Assembly: GCF_965638725.1 (NCBI RefSeq)
Contig: NC_134957.1
Location: forward strand, 18,624,101-18,688,100
Reading direction: 5' to 3'
DNA: 64,000 nucleotides
Source: Aptenodytes patagonicus
Taxonomy: Eukaryota; Chordata; Aves; Sphenisciformes; Spheniscidae
Each line of letters begins with the position of its first letter. Position 1 is the first letter of the stretch. Below are positions 60,501 through 64,000 of this stretch, in pieces. The notes beneath the pieces were generated by a model. That model was not told the DNA's origin. It did not search any database and saw only the letters and a list, made by a program, of their open reading frames with translations. The translations under genes and the position numbers were made by a program.

Positions 60501-61956
60501 GTTATATTGGCATCTACACCGACGCGTATATCACAGATCACCATACGACCCATATTATCATACTGGATGGTCATCCAGTAAGCGATAGACTTGAGAATTT
60601 CATATTGTACTTCAATCACCTGACCATTGGCACTAAAAATTTTGGTATGTTTCATCACAGTGGTGGTTATAACTTGGTTTAAATCATAATTAATCACACT
60701 GAATTTTCCAAATTGTTCAGTCCTGCCAGAAACATCGACGTAGCGGTACAGATCTATGGGAAGAGGCGTCTCGTTTATCATGGCCTGCATGCTTGTGACA
60801 CGGAAGTTGTTATAGCTGTAGTCAAATCTGGCGTTTACAAGCCCTTCTTCACTAAACCTGAAGATTTGGCGACCAATAAGCGGACCTGTCCAAAACAAAT
60901 AGGGAAAAGGGGAAAAGCGAGAAAAATAATGAATTATGTCCACCGTGTACTCACCCTACAGATCTAGCACAGACAGGCGATGAACTCAAATATACCCTTA
61001 AGCCTTATTGCTTCTTGACTTTCTCAGAAAATACCATTAACTAAGAATATGTTAGATTATTCCCTCACAAACCTTTATTAATGCTTGCTCTACAAAATAT
61101 TTATATTTTATTAACATTTGTTTAAATGAATGCTATTTTATTCATAATTATGATTTCTATTTACTTACAAGATAATTCTAAACTAAATTTATTTTACTTG
61201 GTGATTTCTTTCCTCATATAAACAGGCCTTTTGAATTTATGTTGTATTATGGTATGAACAGGGAAACTTGAAAACACAAACAATAAAACAACTTGATTTA
61301 GTATTTAGCAAATATCCACACAGTGGAATAAAAACAATCAAACATTATAAGAGCTATTCCATACCAAGCAATAAAAAGCAAGCTGTATTTCAAATGGGAC
61401 AGCTATATATGCCTATAGCTGGACACAGACATAGAGATATACACACATATTTTTCTATTGAAACATAAAATATAAGAACTTGTAGACATAAAAATAATGG
61501 AACTCCATGACAGGTAATTGCAGGATCAGGGCCAAAAACTTTAGCAAAGTAGCCACAGTTACACAAACCTGTTTGCCTGTATCTGATGGTACAGATGAAC
61601 CCATCATGCATTAAATGTATTGTTTTGATAACCCCAGAAGATTCCTCGTAGGTGAATGTGACTTGAGTAGTATCATAAAGTATTTCTGAAAGTCGGGACT
61701 GTTTGGTGTATTTGTAAAGGACTCTGCGTCCTGTCCCAGGATATAAGGTTTGCAGAAGCCGACCGTCTCTGGTGACGTCCTGTATGAAAGCCGCATTGCT
61801 GTCCGGAGGGGTGTAGATGTTGCGGTAGTACCCGACGGACAGCATGGTTTGCAAGGCATGGCGCACCATGCTCGGCATGGTGACCGAGAGCAGGTAGTCG
61901 GACTGGTCGTACTCAAAGATGTAGCGGCGCTGGCTGTGCAACAGGAGCATCACGGA
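56811..61956 (-). CDS. TENM1: TENM1 / teneurin-1, last four coding exons (partial gene)
   Basis: Teneurins are large type II membrane proteins of neurons. They bind latrophilins and each other across the cell gap and shape axon paths and synapses. Only the C-terminal part is here: exons 61956-61569, 60885-59665, 59174-59032 and 57569-56811, joined in phase with GT/AG borders, about 836 codons. In order they encode YD repeats, the RHS-associated core (GRWTTPDHH motif), the linker region, the GHH-toxin-like domain and TCAP-1. Identity to vertebrate teneurin-1 is very high by eye, and the tail is that of TENM1 rather than TENM2-4. No frameshift or stop interrupts it. The remaining exons lie past the right edge. 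Confidence 0.97.
56814..56945 (-). other. TENM1: TCAP-1 (teneurin C-terminal associated peptide) region
   Basis: The last 44 residues begin [15 protein letters not shown] and end RQSEIGRR. The Gly-Arg-Arg end is a classic cleavage and amidation signal for a neuropeptide-like product ending in Ile-amide. The TCAP family is distantly related in sequence to CRF-type peptides. Release as a free peptide is known for the family from other species; here it is inferred. Confidence 0.88.
57570..59031. other. TENM1: TENM1 intron (1.46 kb)
   Basis: A phase-0 intron read on the - strand, from AAAG|GTTAGC to TTTTCCAG. A C run on the + strand lies near 57846-57853. Nothing else was supported. Confidence 0.9.
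59032..59174 (-). CDS. TENM1: TENM1 exon encoding the linker after the RHS core
   Basis: This 143 bp exon completes a split Asp codon and reads [20 protein letters not shown] through to TQEWDPGK. The acceptor is TTTTGTAG, and the donor GGAAAG|GTTAGC ends in phase 0. This segment joins the YD shell to the C-terminal domain in teneurins. Confidence 0.96.
59175..59664. other. TENM1: TENM1 intron (490 bp)
   Basis: A phase-1 intron between ACAACAG|GTAAAA and TTTTGTAG, read on the - strand. No other feature was seen. Confidence 0.9.
59665..60885 (-). CDS. TENM1: TENM1 large exon: YD repeats and RHS-associated core
   Basis: This 1221 bp exon starts by completing a split Gly codon ([11 protein letters not shown]). 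It encodes successive YD repeats ([48 protein letters not shown]). The RHS core follows ([18 protein letters not shown], then [19 protein letters not shown]), and the exon ends at DVAKYTT plus one base. These repeats form the spiral beta shell of the extracellular region. The frame is intact across all 407 codons. Confidence 0.97.
60886..61568. other. TENM1: TENM1 intron (683 bp)
   Basis: A phase-1 intron from ACAG|GTTTGT to TTTTGGACAG, read on the - strand. It is AT-rich, with no other feature. Confidence 0.9.
61569..61956 (-). CDS. TENM1: TENM1 exon: YD-repeat shell segment
   Basis: This 388 bp exon begins [20 protein letters not shown] after the acceptor GATTGCAG. It runs through [20 protein letters not shown] and [12 protein letters not shown] to ICTIRYRQT and one base. 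It is the leftmost coding part, in gene order, visible in the window. The third codon of the exon is ATG, but this is internal and not a start. Confidence 0.96.
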
Positions 61957-64000
61957 CTGCAATCAAACAGGAATGGCAGTATAAGTGGCTGATCAAGCAA
62001 ATGATTATTCATCTAGTGAGCGCCTGAAGGTTAAGGAAATGCTGAAACAACCATCCACTCTTGTAGGTTGCTCTTACTGTCTGTACAATTCCAAGTGAAG
62101 CTTTCAGCTCCAGGAGACCTGGCCAGCAAGATGGTACAAAACAGGAGGAGAATAATAATAAGTCTAGAGGTAAGGACCTCCAAACTGGAACGCAGATGTG
62201 GCTCTCAGTAGCATTTCAGCCTCATGCTGACTTGCTATGTTGCTTTGAAATATTTAGGTCATCCTCCCAGGACGCAAAACCAGAGGGAACCTCTTCCTCA
62301 CACACAGGCAGAGCATCTGCACCAGCAGATGTTTCTAGGGGAGGTGGAAGGGGAAACTTTCAATGGTGTGTACAAGGTGTTTAGCTTTTATTGGCACTCC
62401 GCATATCTCTACCACATACCTACCCCTTTTTCTGTATGTCTTCTATTAAATGCACATTGCCCCAGAGGTCACCGTATCTCCATGCTTACAGATGGATGAA
62501 AACAGTCTGCAGGTTCTTTGGTGTGACTACTTCTATCTCTGTTTTTTAGTGTTTACAAAGAATGTAATTTCTACACAGGTACTTGATATTCGCCCTGTGT
62601 TGGTTAATTGTGGCTGGTCAATGAAATCTGGTTTGTTTGTTTGGCAGATGAATGTGCAAGCATGGCAGACATTTTTCTGTGCAAATTTAAAGTTTGGGTT
62701 CTGTAAACCTTTTCACCAGTCATGTGCAAAGTCACGGTGTCACAGAGTACAAGCCCACGGGTGAACAGACACTGTTGACACAAGCATAATGAAAACACAG
62801 AGTGAAAATGTCTGCGGGACCTTTGCAGCCTTCCCCCAGCTCCAGTAAGTGGCTTGGCTGGACCAGAGCACTGCACATCCTTGCCACACTGAGCTGAGAC
62901 GGAGCGTGGACACTGCACAGTTCTTAGCTCACAGCCCAAGCCTACCAGGCACATAAACAAATTTGTCAGGCTTCTGCATGATTGAGACATCATGCAAAAC
63001 AAAGTCTTAAGAGGAACAGTGTGACCGCTTTTTCATAGAGCATTGGGCAAAGAAATCAGAAAAAAAGGCTTTTTTTTCCTCTAAGCTCAAAAATCTTCTC
63101 TGGGAAGAAAACACTGAGAGCTGAGCCCTGCAATGTGTCAAGCAACATTGGCCCTGAGCCACTGACAAATAACCCAAGCGCTTATTCAAAGAACCAAAGA
63201 TAGGCTCAGCCTTGGCCATCCTCTCTGCACCCCCAGCCCCCCGCCCTCCCAAGATGTATTTCTTCCTGCCCTTGGTGAAGGACATCTGTCACCTGTACAC
63301 AAGCCAGAGAGCACCAACATATGCCACCCGCAAGTTGTCCTCTGCCAACTGGTGACGACAGACCTGTACACCGAGCTTTTTCTGATCGCTTTATTGCTGG
63401 TCTGCCAAGCATTTCTAACACGCACCGTGTTTATTTTGTTTTCACCTTCAGTCAGGAGTCCCCAGTCTGCAGTAAACCACTGGCTGAACTCTCTCCTAGC
63501 GCTGATGTGACGCCTCTCTCTATATACTGCTCCCGGGCCTGTTTTTAAGCTGTCTGCCATTGACAGAGTATGAATAACAAGATCAGAAACATCTCTAATA
63601 TAACTTTAGTGCCCCTGTGTGCCATTTTTACAGCACTTTGTGGCTTTTCCACTTTTGTCCAGGATAGTAAAAGGCTAGACAGTACAAGGGTCGGAGGCTT
63701 AGTATCCTCTCTAGCCTATTAGAGGATACTGTAAAGAGAAAAAAAATTAATTCCCAATTAATCCTAATAATATTACAATAGATTTTTCAACTCTTTGCAC
63801 AAATTGGGTTCTAATTGTTTTAAAGGATTTCAGAGGGTAGCTCACAAAACATCCAAAAAGCTGTCATTTTATAAAGGCAACCGGAGCCTGGTCAACCACG
63901 TAATGATTGATGCCGCGTGGTATATTGAGACAAACAGCCAGTGGCAATTACTTGGAGCTCTACTGGGAATAGACAGAAATGCTGAGCATCACCACTAGAT
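61957..64000. other. TENM1: TENM1 intron, continues past the window
   Basis: This 2 kb stretch holds no further recognisable teneurin exon on the - strand. ORFs near 62.6-63.5 kb lack splice-bordered similarity to the protein. It is taken as part of a longer intron whose upstream exon is outside the window. Confidence 0.75.

Noticed and set aside
62604..63560. Several - strand ORFs upstream of the TENM1 exon at 61956
   Set aside because: None resembles the teneurin segment expected before SVMLLLHSQ, and none has matching splice phase. They are treated as intronic chance ORFs.
1..64000. CRISPR arrays, bacterial operons, tRNA or rRNA genes
   Set aside because: The regular repeats are a gag minisatellite and microsatellites without spacers. 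No cloverleaf or rRNA core was recognised, and gene structure is clearly that of a vertebrate.

Overview
The window looks like nuclear DNA from a bird. It has short conserved exons with GT/AG borders, long AT-rich introns, worn CR1-type LINE tails, and an endogenous retrovirus whose LTR termini match a type common in bird genomes. Two host genes are present. SH2D1A (SAP) is complete on the + strand. The 3' end of TENM1 (teneurin-1) is on the - strand. The order SH2D1A(+) then TENM1(-), tail to tail, is the same as at human Xq25 and supports both calls.

Layout: 1-16677 is intergenic, with no supportable gene. 16683-23040 is one full-span, - strand ERV (class III, ERVL/spuma-like pol) with two 540-544 bp LTRs and a 5 bp target duplication (GGGGC). 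Inside it, in element order, are a tRNA-Lys1,2-type primer binding site, an unusual ORF with a hydrophobic multi-span N-terminus, a 30 bp minisatellite in gag, a gag/protease deletion junction, RT with a YIDD box, RNase H and integrase. There is no env. The copy is broken by frameshifts and a deletion. 23046-33400 is intergenic and contains two old CR1 3' tails.

SH2D1A occupies 33554-49049 as four coding exons (137, 64, 136 and 41 bp). Splice phases join cleanly into a 125-residue protein, against 128 residues in human. The last coding exon is tiny and was found by splice phase and by similarity of the C-terminus. About 2.5 kb of sequence separates its likely poly(A) region (~49.8 kb) from the likely TENM1 poly(A) region (~52.36 kb).

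TENM1 coding exons on the - strand are 61956-61569, 60885-59665, 59174-59032 and 57569-56811. They are followed by a candidate 3' UTR of about 4.5 kb running down to ~52355. These exons encode the end of the YD-repeat shell, the RHS-associated core, the GHH-toxin-like C-terminal domain and the TCAP-1 peptide with its Gly-Arg-Arg amidation/cleavage end. The rest of the gene lies beyond the right edge.

The two host genes have unrelated jobs: lymphocyte SLAM-receptor signalling for SH2D1A, and neuronal cell-surface adhesion for TENM1. Their link is conserved synteny. The most unusual content is inside the ERV: the membrane-type ORF ahead of gag, and the minisatellite that is open in more than one frame. 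All family calls come from reading the sequence; no search was run.
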